In this document: piece after piece, positions 10,722 through 21,311 of the stretch
How the letters are laid out: each line of letters begins with the position of its first letter
Numbering within the stretch: position 1 is the stretch's first letter
DNA from: Plasmodiophora brassicae
Lineage: Eukaryota; Endomyxa; Phytomyxea; Plasmodiophorida; Plasmodiophoridae
Assembly (NCBI GenBank): GCA_039704465.1
Contig: JASFAU010000013.1
Span: 992,001-1,056,000, forward strand
Length of the DNA: 64,000 bases
Reading direction: 5' to 3'
Notes under the pieces: model-generated
Databases searched by the model: none
Told to the model about the DNA's origin: nothing
What the model saw: only the letters and a program-made list of their open reading frames with translations
Translations under genes and position numbers: made by a program

Positions 10722-10977
10722 CGAAATTTTGCAAATGGCTGCAGCAGCTCGGTGCCGATGATGGGGAGATTGTTGTTGAAGAGGAACCCCTCGACGAGGA
10801 AGAAGAGGCAGCCGCTTCTGCGATCATTGAAGAATTCGGCCATGTACGCATCTCTGATGGCCTTGACTGCATTGCTGACGACATCTTCGAGGAGGAGGTG
10901 GTGGACGAAGGTAGCATCTTCTTTAATTGAGTTGTTGCTGGTTGTATAATACATAATGGTATAATACGGTAATATAC

Positions 10978-11998
10978 GGGTGCGTCTGGCAAACGAGTGC
11001 GAAAAATGGCATTTTCCGAAATGCCATTTTTTACCATTTGGTTCCCAGTCCCATCTCGGAAAATGGAGATGCGTTGCCAGACGCCCGCTAGAAAAATGGC
11101 GTTTTGTCCTACGGCTGAAACGGGCGTCGCGGACTCCGCAGGGGACAGGCCCGGCCGGGACCGGCATTTCCATTTGCAATGGTGGCGAGCGACAGCGTGT
11201 CGGCCAACTGGAAAGATGGCACCAAGTCCAAGTACTTGTTGCGCCAGCTGCAGAAACAAGCGGATCGCGGTAAGCGGGCTGAACGGATACCATTTTCGAT
11301 TGCGCCGTATCTCTCCTGGGATACGTCCAGGGTCAGGAAGCGAGATAACATCGGAACTAATCGCCACCAACGCTCGAAGCACCTCATTAAAACATCTGTC
11401 CACAAGGTCAGATAGCACGTTATGCATAGCTCATTGTACGTACGTACCGAGTTATAGTCCAACCGCTGCGTTGAAAACGTTCCTGTGCATCGCGATTTGA
11501 AGCGGCATGACCAGCGATGAACAGGAATATGGCCAATTTTTCTTCGACCGACACCCATCGGCTCGGCCGGAGCAGGTCCTTGTCGAGTAGCAGAAGCTTG
11601 AGTTGATGAAACGTTTCAGGCTCCATGCGCATGACCTCTCGGAAGCGCCTGTGATTGCCCGCGAGAAGTTCATCAACCCACGCCTTTCCTGAAAGGCTAG
11701 ACGTGCGGCATGGCGTCTTCAACAGGTACATAACCGAGTACCATGCCGCCGCCACCATCAACGGGAGTACCCCATGGTCGCCCAACACGGCGTGCGCGTC
11801 CGGCATTGGCGCTCGCTTCAAAATGCCATTTTTCGAAATTGAGCTCAGAGCTCAATCTCGAAAAATGGCATTTTCCAAAATCTGAAGATGGTTTGCCAGA
11901 CGCTACAAAAATGTTATTTTTCAAGAAATGCCATTTTACTGAGAAAAATGCCATTTTTGGGCCAAAAATTGCGATTTTTCCGGTTGCCAGACGCACCC
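10978..11998 (-). mobile_element. PIF/Harbinger-like deletion derivative
   Basis: Inverted ends GGGTGCGTCTGGCAA (10978-10992) and its complement (11984-11998) enclose about 1 kb. Extra copies of the core TTGCCAGACGC lie near 11074 and 11896. Many short hairpins of the type AAAATGGCATTTT fill both subterminal regions. The interior encodes only the first part of a Harbinger-type transposase, so the element is non-autonomous. A 3-base target duplication was not recognised. Confidence 0.7.
11280..11806 (-). pseudogene. PIF/Harbinger transposase N-terminal fragment
   Basis: Exon 1 is 11448-11806. It carries the helical domain found upstream of the DDE domain in HARBI1-type proteins (MRMEPETFHQL, RWVSVEEKLAIFLFI, ERFQRSGW). 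A 52-base GT-AG intron (11396-11447) keeps the phase, and exon 2 starts CFNEVLRALVAI and reaches RRNRKWYPF at about 11280. In the family the next residues begin the DDE catalytic domain; here the sequence departs completely, so the catalytic core is deleted. It is a remnant. Confidence 0.75.
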
Positions 11999-13961
11999 TT
12001 ATACAGGCAGTTCGCGCAATTTCCAATTATACAGATCCATAGTCAGGCGTCGACATAGCAGGTCGGCGCCGGAATAAAGTCCGTGCGAGCGGGGACCGAC
12101 GGCAGCCGGTCAACGCGTCGTCGTATAGTCGTGACATTCAAGGGTGGTAGGGGGTACTGTATACCTCCTCGAAACTGACAGTGGCAACTATTTCTGGGTT
12201 CCCTCCCACATAGGCCATGTCAGCATTAGGGCGCCAGCGACTAGGGAGTAGTTGCTTCATGATGGTGCATTGATCGCACCAGCGCTCCAGGAATCACCAG
12301 CGGCGGGTCATATATCGATTGCCGTCCGCAATGACTTGACGAGGATGGCCGAGAAGTGGAGGGCGTCGGATGGGTCGTGATCCCGGGCAGTTGCAGTCGA
12401 TGGCACCGCGTGCGCGCCTCTCGATTCGACTACCTGCCAGCAGTTCGTCACTCTCCCCTGCCGGAACCTTGTCCAACGCCGCTAACGTGCGACATTCATC
12501 GTTGCATTGCTCTTCGAGCAGCGCCCTGACATGCGTAATTTCGGATGCGGCGCCAATGGTCACACTTCTGGAATCGCTGCCAACTTGCCAGGCGGTATTG
12601 GCGATCCGCCGACGTGTGCGCCCAGGTCAGATCGACGGGCGAGGCGCGGCCACCAGCCACCGCTGCCGCCATAACGTCAGCGACCGATCGAAACGTTACC
12701 AGCATCAAGTGCACCCTTGATTTGCCAGCAAATGCAGGTGTCCGCACGTACTCCTGCTCCCACACGTTCTGCAGTCGTAATGATCAGCGACATGTGTGGT
12801 CGGGCTGCTTTGGCAGAACCGGTGGCAATATGCCGAAACCGGCATGCATGCTGGCGCCGTAGATATCGGCTTAGCGTCAGATGACCGGAGTTCAATACCT
12901 GTTGACGAAGTGTTGACCCGAAACAGAACACATTCGCATCCGCTTGACATGGACGCCGCCGCCATTCCTCGTGTCTGTCATTAGGGGCGTACCGGTTGAC
13001 AACGAGCCTGGGCCCTGTCACAAATTATCGAATCCAACGCTAAACAATTCTGAGACGGATATTGTCGACGTCGCTGACACATACAACAAATCCAAGCACA
13101 TGTGACAAGCCTCTAGATCGAATTTATTAGTGTTCGGCAGCTCTGAAACCTTCAGGGTCAGCAGTTACCTCAACCGCATTGATCGCCTGAACCTGCACGA
13201 AGACTTCAGGTCTATGGCAATTCGATAAGGTTGTGAGAGACAATTAAGCAACGGCGACCATACTGAGTTTACTGGGTCGAATACCACAGAATGACATTCA
13301 ACACATTTTCAGAACACATTGCGGACACGCGACGATCAACTGCACTAGAGGCCGACGACGTCGATCCAGCCTTCACGGTCGGCTGCCAACGCGACCGGCT
13401 TTGATGACCATATGTAAGCAGCAACATGACGAAGACGCCGTCCGGAACAAATTAGCAGGAAACCCGGATCGGTCAGCATCGGCAGCAAACTAACGCAGGC
13501 AGGCGCCTTCATTCGACGGGGAAGATCGACAAACGCACTGTGAAGCACAAGCACTTTAGAACAACTACCTACCAGTTAGGTCGATAAAACAGACGGCGTA
13601 CATGAAATGATGGGACATCGACTATCATGCCATAAATAAGCTTGTCGGTCGCCGTCGCTGGTTGTGTGCCTCGTTCCGAGCTCGTCCTCGCGCCGATGTC
13701 TTGACGACGGTTAACGACCGTCGGCTACCGGGGCTGAACTGTTCAGGCCGAACGCCCAGACGATGGGCGGCCCTGACAATCGGGCTGGGTGTCCGGTCCG
13801 GTCGTCGCTTCCAAGAACACGACGACCGGCAACGGCAGGCCGTCAGTGCACGCGATGCGGATATGGCAGACACCGACGACGACACAAGGCAGTTGTGTGT
13901 ACTGTGACAGTGGGCGGGCGCCACGCGACGAAACGATGGCGCGGGTAGGAAATGAGCGGGT
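11999..13961. other. About 2 kb without recognisable gene
   Basis: Base composition is less GC-rich than the gene-dense part. The short open frames on both strands have no start context, motifs or splice-linked partners that I recognise. It is probably decayed transposon sequence plus the 3' flank of the ankyrin-kinase gene. No tRNA-like sequence was noticed. Confidence 0.5.
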
Positions 13962-16900
13962 TCACAAACCTGCGCCCACACGGATGGCGTCGACCAGGCG
14001 CTGCTGGACGACGATGGACTTGATGGGCACGTAGGACAACTCGAATGCACGCTTCGTTTGACTTAACACGCGTTTGAACTTGTCGCTAATCCACGGGCGC
14101 TTGCCATCCCCTTTGGTCTTCGACGTCGTCGTCGTCGTGGCAGTTGCTTCCGCGTCGTCGTCCACCGGCGACGTAGCCAAGTACATCGCCAACTTCTTCC
14201 TCTGCGACGTCAGGGCTTGGTCGACGGCATCGACGACGACCACGGCGGCTGCATTCCTCAGGAGCATCTTGGAGAGTGACCGTTTCGTCAGCGCTTGCTG
14301 GGACGGCTCCTTGCCCAGGACAACGTGCTTGAACGACTGGTAGGCGACCTCGGCACCGAATACCCTGCTCCATTTGACGAGGAATGGGTGCATGCGGACG
14401 GGGAATCGGTTGAGCAGGGAACGATGCGCCCAGGCGGTCGCATCGCGAATGACGCTGCCAGGAACGTCCGCCAGCTTTTTCGGATTGCGGCTGACCAACG
14501 CGCGGCCGGCGGCCAGCAGGCCGCGACGTGTGTCCCGGCTGGTAACCAGGCGACCCGTCAGCACGTCCGCGAACGTGGTCGACTTCAGAGCGACGTCGGG
14601 CGTCGCCTGCACTTTGCCTCCGTTCCAGAACGTGTGCAGCGTCGTCGCCTGCTGCAGCGTGAACTTGCCGATCCAGGTGGGCGCGTGCTTCCAGACGAAC
14701 TCGAAGAACGTCGGCATGGTGCAGGTGCACGACGGGGCCGCCTGAGCCAGCCGCCTCTCCAGGACGTCGAACGTCTGCCGCAGCGAGCCGATCCCGCCCG
14801 CCGCGATGCTGACGAGGCGCTCGGGGACTGAACGGTGAGAGTCCATGGCCCCTAGCATCGGCTCCGGGGCAATGAACATCTTGATGATCAGCTCGAAGAC
14901 GACCGTGAATCGTCCGAAACCCGTGGCGAACGCTTGGCGAATCGGCTGCACGTCGATGGGGGCGTCACCGGGGTGGGGCAGCGACTGCACGGCGGCGATG
15001 ACCATGTCGAGGTTGCCGGCCAGGCACCCGATGACAATGGCGAGGATCTTGGAGGTCACAGCGCGGTTGACGCCGTTCTGCATGATGACGTGCTGGCCCC
15101 AGTCGAGGACGGTCAGGCCCGACACCCGGTACTGCCTGTCGTCGCGCACGAACTTGAACATGAGGTTCCCGGGATGCATGTCGCTGTGGATGATCGTCGG
15201 CGCTTCGCTGAAGAGCATGTTCTCGAACCAGGCGACCGCGAACATCTCGACCGACTCGACCAGGTCGCAGACGTCGCGGCCGCCCTCCGACAGCGACGGC
15301 GTCCACGTGGCCAGCGTGCCGTCGCCCGGCGCCATCGACATGACGATGACGTTCTCCGTGCTGTGAAGGACGGCGGGGACCTTGACGCGCGGGGACAGTG
15401 GAGCAAACACATCGGCGGCGACCCGCATCGCCTTCGATTCGTCGGCGAACGACAGGTCGGATGGGACGCGCCGGAAGGTCGGCTGCAGGAAGAGAGTCAT
15501 GATCCTGCGGCCTTCGCATCCCGGGCTCTTCATCAAACGCAGGCGAGCCGCTTTCGGATTCGGGTGTTTCGCGTTCTTCATGGCGTCCCAGAAGTTGCGC
15601 TGAAAGTGCCGACGCTCTTCGTCGAACATGTCGTCGACGAACCGTCGTTTGACTTTGGCGAACGCTGGTTTCCCGTCGTACTCCGTTCGGTGGCCTTCGG
15701 CAATGCTGGCGGCGCCAACGGCGTGGTCGCGGTCGAAGTTGCGCAGGAGACGGTCGACGTCGTCCTTGAAGTCGGCCCGCAACTGGAAGTCGAGGTCGAC
15801 GCGCGACATGGGACGAATGCCGGTAAAGAAGCCGAAGGCCTTGGCGGACATGGCCGGGTCGACGAACGAGCCGGCGACTTCCTGGAACGTCTTCATGAGG
15901 ACAGGGCCACCGGCCATGGCCACGTTCGACACCACCGTGTACACGTCGTCCCGAATGTCGGTGCGCAGCAACGACGCCAGCATGCGCACCTTGGTCCTCG
16001 GTTCATTGCTGTTCCTGCCGGCCAGAATGTCGAACATGTGCAGCATGCGACGACACGACTCCAAGACGAAACCGTACATCATGCTCCATGCGTCGACGCG
16101 CAGTTGCTCCTCAGGGTACACCAGCACTTGACCAAACGCCATTCGCAAGTGCGCGAACGGGTCGACCTTGGGAACAAGGCGCGCCCAGAGAACCGCCTCC
16201 TGCGACTTTGAGCGCAGTGCCATTTCTTTCATCGGCATGTTCCGGATCGCCGCGTACCCAGATTCACAGACGAGCCCGTTCTGCTTCATCGTGATCAGGT
16301 CTTCCAGCAGGGCGCGCAGGCCTGAATACCCGTCGGCGGCATCCACGAACGCATCCGCCGATGTGGGCGCCGGGATGTCATCCAGGGCCGAAATGCACGA
16401 GGCCGGGTCTGTATCGCCGCGTTCGTTTTCAAACGTGAAGCATTCGATGATGTCGGCAGCGTGATTGCGGATTCGCATGGCGACAGAGCGACGATCGTCG
16501 TCGTTGAAGGGTGACGCAGCGGGGACGTCTTCCTCGCTGCCACCCATGCGCGTCAGAAGAGCGACGAGCGTCTCCCGACCAGCAGGGCACCCGACGGCGC
16601 ATCGACTATTTCGTTGCAATGTTAGTGGCCGTCCAGTGACAGGACCTGATCAATGACGCACCTGATCGCATCGATAACCATCGACCGGGGAGTGAACCCG
16701 TGCTTGGCGTTGTCAGCGATTGTCCCGTCGGCACCTTTGTCCAGCAGCATGTTGGCAATGCTGACTAGGAACCCAACGCGTCCAGGCCTCGTCGACGGGA
16801 ACCTGCCCACAGCAGACCGGTTAGCGAAGCGTCTAATGTCGGCCACAAGTAGCGTTCACAGACAGCACGTACCTGATCTCATTAACGACGCTGTGCAGCA

Positions 16901-17410
16901 CGGTGGCACCACGCTGGTCCCGATGGTTGACAATGTCGGCAGTGACGACATCGTGAGTCAGGAACGCACGGATGACAGGCAGGCGCTGGTCGAAGGTCAC
17001 CACGTCGTCCAGGGCCAGGTCGATGATGCTCCAGAGCGTTGTACGACCGTCCCCGTCGGCACGCATCAGGTCGCCTCTTCGGACGTGATGCAGAACGGCG
17101 TCAATCATGTGCATTCGATCAGCGATTCCCATTGGATTCAGCCTGCCAGCAGCAGGCTCAAGATACGCCCCGGTGCACATACAATGACGCGACTCGACTT
17201 ACGTAATGCTTTGGATGACGTAGAAGACGGCATCAGGACCGTACTGTACGCGCAGACGATCGAGTTTCTCGCCGGTGGTGTCCGCCGGCACGATCCTGAC
17301 GGGATATCACCGGTTAAATCGGTACTGCCAGGTAGCCGCCCGATCATCAAGCCTAACCTGCTCTCAGCTATGTACGGAACCCCGGCGATCGACAACGCGA
17401 TCTGGGACAT
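13962..17410 (-). CDS. Ankyrin-repeat ABC1/ADCK-type kinase
   Basis: Five exons (17358-17410, 17203-17295, 16873-17142, 16641-16802, 13962-16605) keep phase and give 1,073 residues. The N-terminal third has ankyrin-like units (RDQRGATVLHSVV; ANMLLDKGADGT). The rest is an ABC1/UbiB-like atypical kinase: an alanine-type loop GAASIAEGHR, a lysine strand FAKVKRR, catalytic loop IIHSDMHPGNLMF and metal motif LDWGQ. The KxGQ motif of typical ABC1 proteins is changed to KTFQ, so ADP/ATP preference and activity may differ. Mitochondrial or plastid ABC1 kinases support quinone synthesis; whether this one does is unknown. The last intron is only 35 bases and holds CACTAAC. If it is not spliced, the ankyrin protein would end at 16622 and the kinase would start at ATG 16547. 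Confidence 0.68.
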
Positions 17411-17485
17411 GTCTCTCGCGCGGTTTCCATTCTCCGCCTCTGTATATCCGCGTCAGACATCCATGCAGCACAAGACGACCGTCGC

Positions 17486-17992
17486 CTATCTACCTTGCAG
17501 GAATTCTTTGACCGCAAACACGCCTGCCGCGCCCATGAACAAGAGGTCAATCATATCGAATCCCAGGAGCGATACGCCCTTCTTCGCAGCCGTCATGGCA
17601 TTCGCCTTCGTCATGTGGGACTTCAGGTTCGACCAGTGCGACGCGACCAGCTTGCTGGCCATGTTGACGACCGCCCGTTCATGTCCCGGATTGCTTTTCA
17701 GGTGTCGGTTGCTGGCCGACCATGAAGCAGTGCCCAGACCGGCAACACCTGCCGCCGCCCCGACTGCTTTGACGGGGGTCCACTTCACACGACTCGTCTC
17801 TGGCTTTGGAAAATCTGCCCCCGCACTGCTCACATGGGAGGCGTCTGCGACGGTGACGCCTGACGCGACGATGAGCGCAGCGGACGCAATCAGGAGGGCG
17901 ACCAGCTTCGGGCGAAGGCGCGCCCACACGATCGACGACCTGGCAGCAGTATTTGCCGTTCGCGCACGGATTCTTGACATCCCCATTAGCAT
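17486..17992 (-). CDS. Small secreted or membrane protein, unknown
   Basis: A single-exon frame of 168 residues starting MLMGMSRIRAR. A basic stretch is followed by a hydrophobic segment at about residues 30-50 (KLVALLIASAALIVASG) ending VADA-S, which fits a signal peptide with a long n-region or a signal anchor. A second hydrophobic stretch (DLLFMGAAGVFAV) lies near the C-terminus. No known domain was recognised. It sits 75 bases upstream of the ankyrin-kinase gene on the same strand. Confidence 0.5.
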   Translation of the reverse strand: MLMGMSRIRARTANTAARSSIVWARLRPKLVALLIASAALIVASGVTVADASHVSSAGADFPKPETSRVKWTPVKAVGAAAGVAGLGTASWSASNRHLKSNPGHERAVVNMASKLVASHWSNLKSHMTKANAMTAAKKGVSLLGFDMIDLLFMGAAGVFAVKEFLQGR

Positions 17993-18708
17993 AGTTTCCC
18001 TCGTCGTATCTTCCCGCTGAACGTCTCGGCGACGACTTCAACTTGTGCTTCTCGAATGCCCGCGCAGTTGCGATTCTGACCCGACCGATTGATCTGACTG
18101 CGTAGCAGTCCGTGGCACGTCGGCAATCGGCCGGTCGCATCGGAAATAGCGCGCGACGCGACTGACCGATTTATCGCCCGCAGAAGTTCGTGGGCCCGTG
18201 GGCTATCGAGTATCGACAGTACGGTCGGTCGCGCCCGAAATAGCGCGCGCGACTGACCGAGGTCGAACCCGAAGGGCGAGGTCCCGAACGTTGGGTCCCC
18301 GGTCGCGGGCCGCGATAATGACAGCGGCAGAAGCAGCCCCACCGACAATGTACGCAGGGGATTTAGGGCACGCGATCGCTGGCGAACGAATGCGTCCCTG
18401 TCTTCGGCCGGCGTGTAGGTCAACGTAATGCGGGGCCACAGGTCACCGTGCCGACATGCACCAGGACCGCTCCGGTCATGTCTGAGGCGGCACGCCAAGG
18501 GCAACCCCCTGGGATGGTCAGCAGGACGTCCGAGGATTACGTCCCTGCGCTCCAGGCCCAAGGGTCGCGCACGGATACAGGACCCTCGCGTAACGGGCAA
18601 TACAAGATGATGAATTGCGTGTCTGATTTAGACGATGCGAGGCAGACTGAAGAAGATACGACACCGACGGAGGTGCAGGGATGGCTGGGGGTCGGGTCAG
18701 GATTCCGT
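17993..18708. other. Gene-poor spacer
   Basis: A 204-residue open frame on the minus strand (17986-18600) has arginine-rich, low-information content and no motif; I treat it as chance in GC-rich DNA. The spacer holds short repeats at 18142-18262 and probably the 5' flank of the 17486-17992 gene. Confidence 0.45.
18142..18262. repeat. Short direct and inverted repeats (GAAATAGCGCGCG)
   Basis: Two copies of GAAATAGCGCGCG..GACTGACCG (about 18143 and 18238) lie about 95 bases apart. An inverted CGGTCGGTCGCGC lies between them at about 18222. This may be the remnant of a small inverted-repeat element. Confidence 0.5.
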
Positions 18709-18935
18709 TCAGGACATGTCGTCGCCCATGCCGCCGCGCATGCCGGCGTCACGCCCAGCGGCGGGCTCCTCCTTGGCGGGGACGTCGGTGATGATGACTT
18801 CGCTGGTCGTCATCATGGATGCGACGCTGGCCGGGTCGGCCAGGGCCGTGCGCACGACCTTGACAGGGTCGATGATGCCGGCCTTGAGCATGTCGACGTA
18901 TTCGTCCGTGGACGCGTTCATACCCTTCGTGCTCT
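18709..18935 (-). pseudogene. 3' fragment of an HSP60 chaperonin gene
   Basis: The frame reads [37 protein letters not shown] and [15 protein letters not shown], then a glycine/methionine tail ([15 protein letters not shown]). This is the C-terminal 70 or so residues of mitochondrial HSP60/GroEL. Upstream the similarity stops at about 18935 and LINE-like sequence takes over. No other part of HSP60 is in the window, including beyond the LINE. It is an orphan fragment, not a working gene. Confidence 0.85.
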
Positions 18936-19543
18936 GCGTGTTGCCGTTGGAGCAATGCATCTTGTCGATCGGGCAGGCGCGGGCGCTTCTGTATCGGGCG
19001 GCCGGCCTCGACGTCGGTGAGTTCATCGCTGCTACGCATCGCGCAGGCCTGTTCGCCGTTCTTGTAGATCGCTGTCGCGTCCGCGTAGACCTTGCAGCCC
19101 CTCAGCATCGTGTTGAACCTGCTGCGCGGGTTGCTGATCGCTCAGCGCAGGACGCGGACCAGAAACGGGACGCGATCGCCATCCTTGATCTGCTCCGACC
19201 AGGTGATCTGCTTGAATGCGAATCTTGCGCGAAGCTTGGCCTGGCGAGCGGCAGCGGGTACGAGCCCAGCATACCGAAGCATCAGGACGGATCCACGTGC
19301 AGCGGTCGACTTCTGCAGCTGGTCGAGCTTCTTCAGCACCACGATGTGGCTGTTGCTGATCGCGAGCCCGTACTCGGCCCGCGAGCGGATCCAAGCACCG
19401 ACGACGCGCGTCTTCCGGACAATCGACAGGTGCTCCGTGCTGAACACACCCGTGTGCACGATCCCGATCATCGCCTTCTCGGCCTTGGCTGTGCGTGAGG
19501 CGAGCTGGGCTCGGTGATCGAGGCGTCCGTTCTTCATGACGAC

Positions 19544-19719
19544 TGTGCCGGCTCCAAGCTATAAGACAAGAATAGCTGTGATCCGGCTAGGCCGCCCTAA
19601 GAATGACGGACATGCACGGAGTGCGCACGGAGTCCGCACGGCGTCCGTGGGAGCTGCAGGTCGGGGACAGAGACGATTATACTACACGGCTGATATACCA
19701 TCACCGTTGGGACGTCACA
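19544..19719 (+). repeat. 5' LTR of the second gypsy element
   Basis: Starts TGTGCCGGC and ends GACGTCACA. It contains a tandem GCACGGAGT/CGCACGG motif. An almost identical copy is at 24627-24800. Confidence 0.93.
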
Positions 19720-19766
19720 GAGATCTCTTGAACATCCTTTCGGGGAAGGTTTCAAAGAAGGACGCG

Positions 19767-21311
19767 ATGGTGGCCACCGCGCAGGAGATGCTGCTGGAAG
19801 ATGACGTCGATGATCGACAACAAGGACAGAGCGTGCAAGGCTCAACGATCGTCCTGCAGATGAACAAGGCGCCGACCTTGAAAAGCATGGACCGCAAGGC
19901 CGTCACGACGTTCATGGCCGAGCTGAAGACGTATCGGAATCACTTCCGGGACGATCCGAACGCCAAGGGCCAGATCCCGCGGTCAGTGAGGAGTATGATC
20001 GACCCCGGTCTGCTCAGGGCGATCTGCAAGTGGGAACTCGGCAAGGACGCCGAGGGGGTGACGGAGAGCGACCTGATGGACTGGATGAAGAGGCATCTCG
20101 AGCAGGATCGCTCGACGGACGCGAACATCGACCGGGAGATGCGGAAGCTGGCGATGAAGCTGACCATCACCACACCAGCGGCAAGGGTCGTGAACCTCGT
20201 GCAGCAGTACGAGGAATTGGTCGCGCGCAACGGGTGGCAGGACCTCTTCACGTCCCGCGAGGGACGGAAGAACCTGGTCAAGTACCTACTGGGTGCTGTG
20301 CGCCCATCCGGTTTACAAGCGCTCATGCGGACCCTCGTCATGAAGCGCCAGACCGATCTCCAGAAGGACCCTTTGGAATTCTATCGGGTGCTGAAGGAAC
20401 GGGCTGCATCGTATGAGGAGACGATGTTGTACATGGAGCCGGGACGTGAGGATGGCAAGGGGAAGGGAAAGGTCAAACCCACCCCAAAGAAGCGAGGGGC
20501 GCAGACGGATGAAGGAGGCGATGGAGGCCGGGACACGAAACGACACCGGAAGGACCTGCGATGTTTCAACTGTGACGAGGTTGGACATCCAGCGTTTCGT
20601 TGCCCGAAGAAGCCTACCAAGAAGCAGGTCGCAGACCTGCTGAAGGATCGCCGCAAGGGGCCAACGGGAAGGGATGGACCCCGTAAGGCCAAATCTGATA
20701 AAGATGACGACTTGTCAGAGTACCCATGGCTTCCAGTGGTAGGAAGAGTGTCGGAGGGGGCGCAGAGGACAGGGGACCAAGTAGTCGTTCGTGTAAACGG
20801 ACATGAGGAAGACTACGTTGGGGTTCTGGACAGTGGAGCGACATCGGTTGACGTTCTGATGCCATTGACCATAGCGCGCGAGCTAATGGAGCGGGACCCA
20901 TTGTTAACAATGGAGAACCTCCAGAAGCCGGAAACGTTCTGTCTGGTAGACAGAGAAACGAAGCACACAGCCTACCATGTGATGATACTGGATCTGGGAC
21001 TGACGACGACGGCAGGCGAACTGATCACTCGCCGGCGCCGATGCCTTGTATGGGACATTCCTGAAAAGGAAATAATCCTAGGGGAGAGGCTGTTGGACGA
21101 CTTGGGTATCCACCCAAAGAAGGCCCCTGACGTACTCATTAAGAGCACGCCGAAGAAGGGGAATGACGTCATGGATGAAGTGCACAATATGGCAAACGAG
21201 ATGCCACCTCTCTGGGAAGGGGAGGAAGAGGAAACAGAGGATGTGAGGATCGGAACCGATTCCACAGACTCCCTGGAAAGGAGATGGACGGGATGGTCGA
21301 GCGCGCATTGA
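19767..21311 (+). CDS. gypsy Gag-protease
   Basis: A 514-residue frame from ATG 19767 (the frame is open further upstream into the LTR). It has a helical capsid-like part, a standard zinc knuckle CFNCDEVGHPAFRC and an aspartic protease (VLDSGATSVDVLM). Here gag and protease share one frame, unlike the element at 3662-9887 where protease begins a new frame at an ATGA overlap. The frame ends just after the point where the RT frame starts, with a 28-base overlap. Whether this overlap is programmed or a mutation is unclear; the related element has no break here. Confidence 0.85.
   Translation: MVATAQEMLLEDDVDDRQQGQSVQGSTIVLQMNKAPTLKSMDRKAVTTFMAELKTYRNHFRDDPNAKGQIPRSVRSMIDPGLLRAICKWELGKDAEGVTESDLMDWMKRHLEQDRSTDANIDREMRKLAMKLTITTPAARVVNLVQQYEELVARNGWQDLFTSREGRKNLVKYLLGAVRPSGLQALMRTLVMKRQTDLQKDPLEFYRVLKERAASYEETMLYMEPGREDGKGKGKVKPTPKKRGAQTDEGGDGGRDTKRHRKDLRCFNCDEVGHPAFRCPKKPTKKQVADLLKDRRKGPTGRDGPRKAKSDKDDDLSEYPWLPVVGRVSEGAQRTGDQVVVRVNGHEEDYVGVLDSGATSVDVLMPLTIARELMERDPLLTMENLQKPETFCLVDRETKHTAYHVMILDLGLTTTAGELITRRRRCLVWDIPEKEIILGERLLDDLGIHPKKAPDVLIKSTPKKGNDVMDEVHNMANEMPPLWEGEEEETEDVRIGTDSTDSLERRWTGWSSAH

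Larger units (their letters stand above)
2256..10930 (+). pseudogene. hAT transposase (BED finger), interrupted
   Basis: The N-terminal part (2256-3661) starts MKPKDDIWKMF. It has a BED-type zinc finger (CKCLACDG, then DHWAKCKK) and a DUF659-like core with FTLDGATNVQGK and CFCSDSPSVM followed by HAIHNLC. The gypsy insertion stops it at the target TCGGC (3657-3661). Reading resumes after the second TCGGC (9888-9892) in the same frame, giving a continuous join through VYACFVAIKYH, and continues to about 10508. A final acidic stretch (about 10722-10930, IVVEEEPLDEEEE, ending GSIFFN-stop) fits the same protein but is separated by about 210 bases of unexplained sequence. The transposase family is confident; the gene is inactive in this state. 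Confidence 0.8.
2035..10977 (+). mobile_element. hAT-like DNA transposon, split by nested LTR elements
   Basis: The outer layer of a three-level nest. Coding parts lie at 2256-3661, about 9888-10508 and about 10722-10930 and belong to one BED-finger transposase. Both ends carry related AT-rich repeats of the GGTATTATACC type (around 2036-2130 and, inverted, around 10945-10977). The exact terminal bases and the target duplication could not be fixed. The right end abuts the Harbinger-like element at 10978. Confidence 0.65.

Noticed and set aside
12294..13021. Open frames of 60 to 115 residues on both strands
   Set aside because: No motifs, no splice-linked neighbours, and many overlap each other; the region looks decayed.
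14934..16211. A 425-residue open frame antisense to the ankyrin-kinase gene
   Set aside because: A shadow of the kinase codons in GC-rich DNA, with no domain or start context.
17986..18600. A 204-residue minus-strand frame
   Set aside because: Arginine-rich, starts without context and overlaps a repeat; no known domain.
21284..21311. Programmed frameshift between gag-protease and RT in the second gypsy
   Set aside because: The close relative reads through this point in one frame and no slippery site was evident; a mutation is simpler. Not fully excluded.
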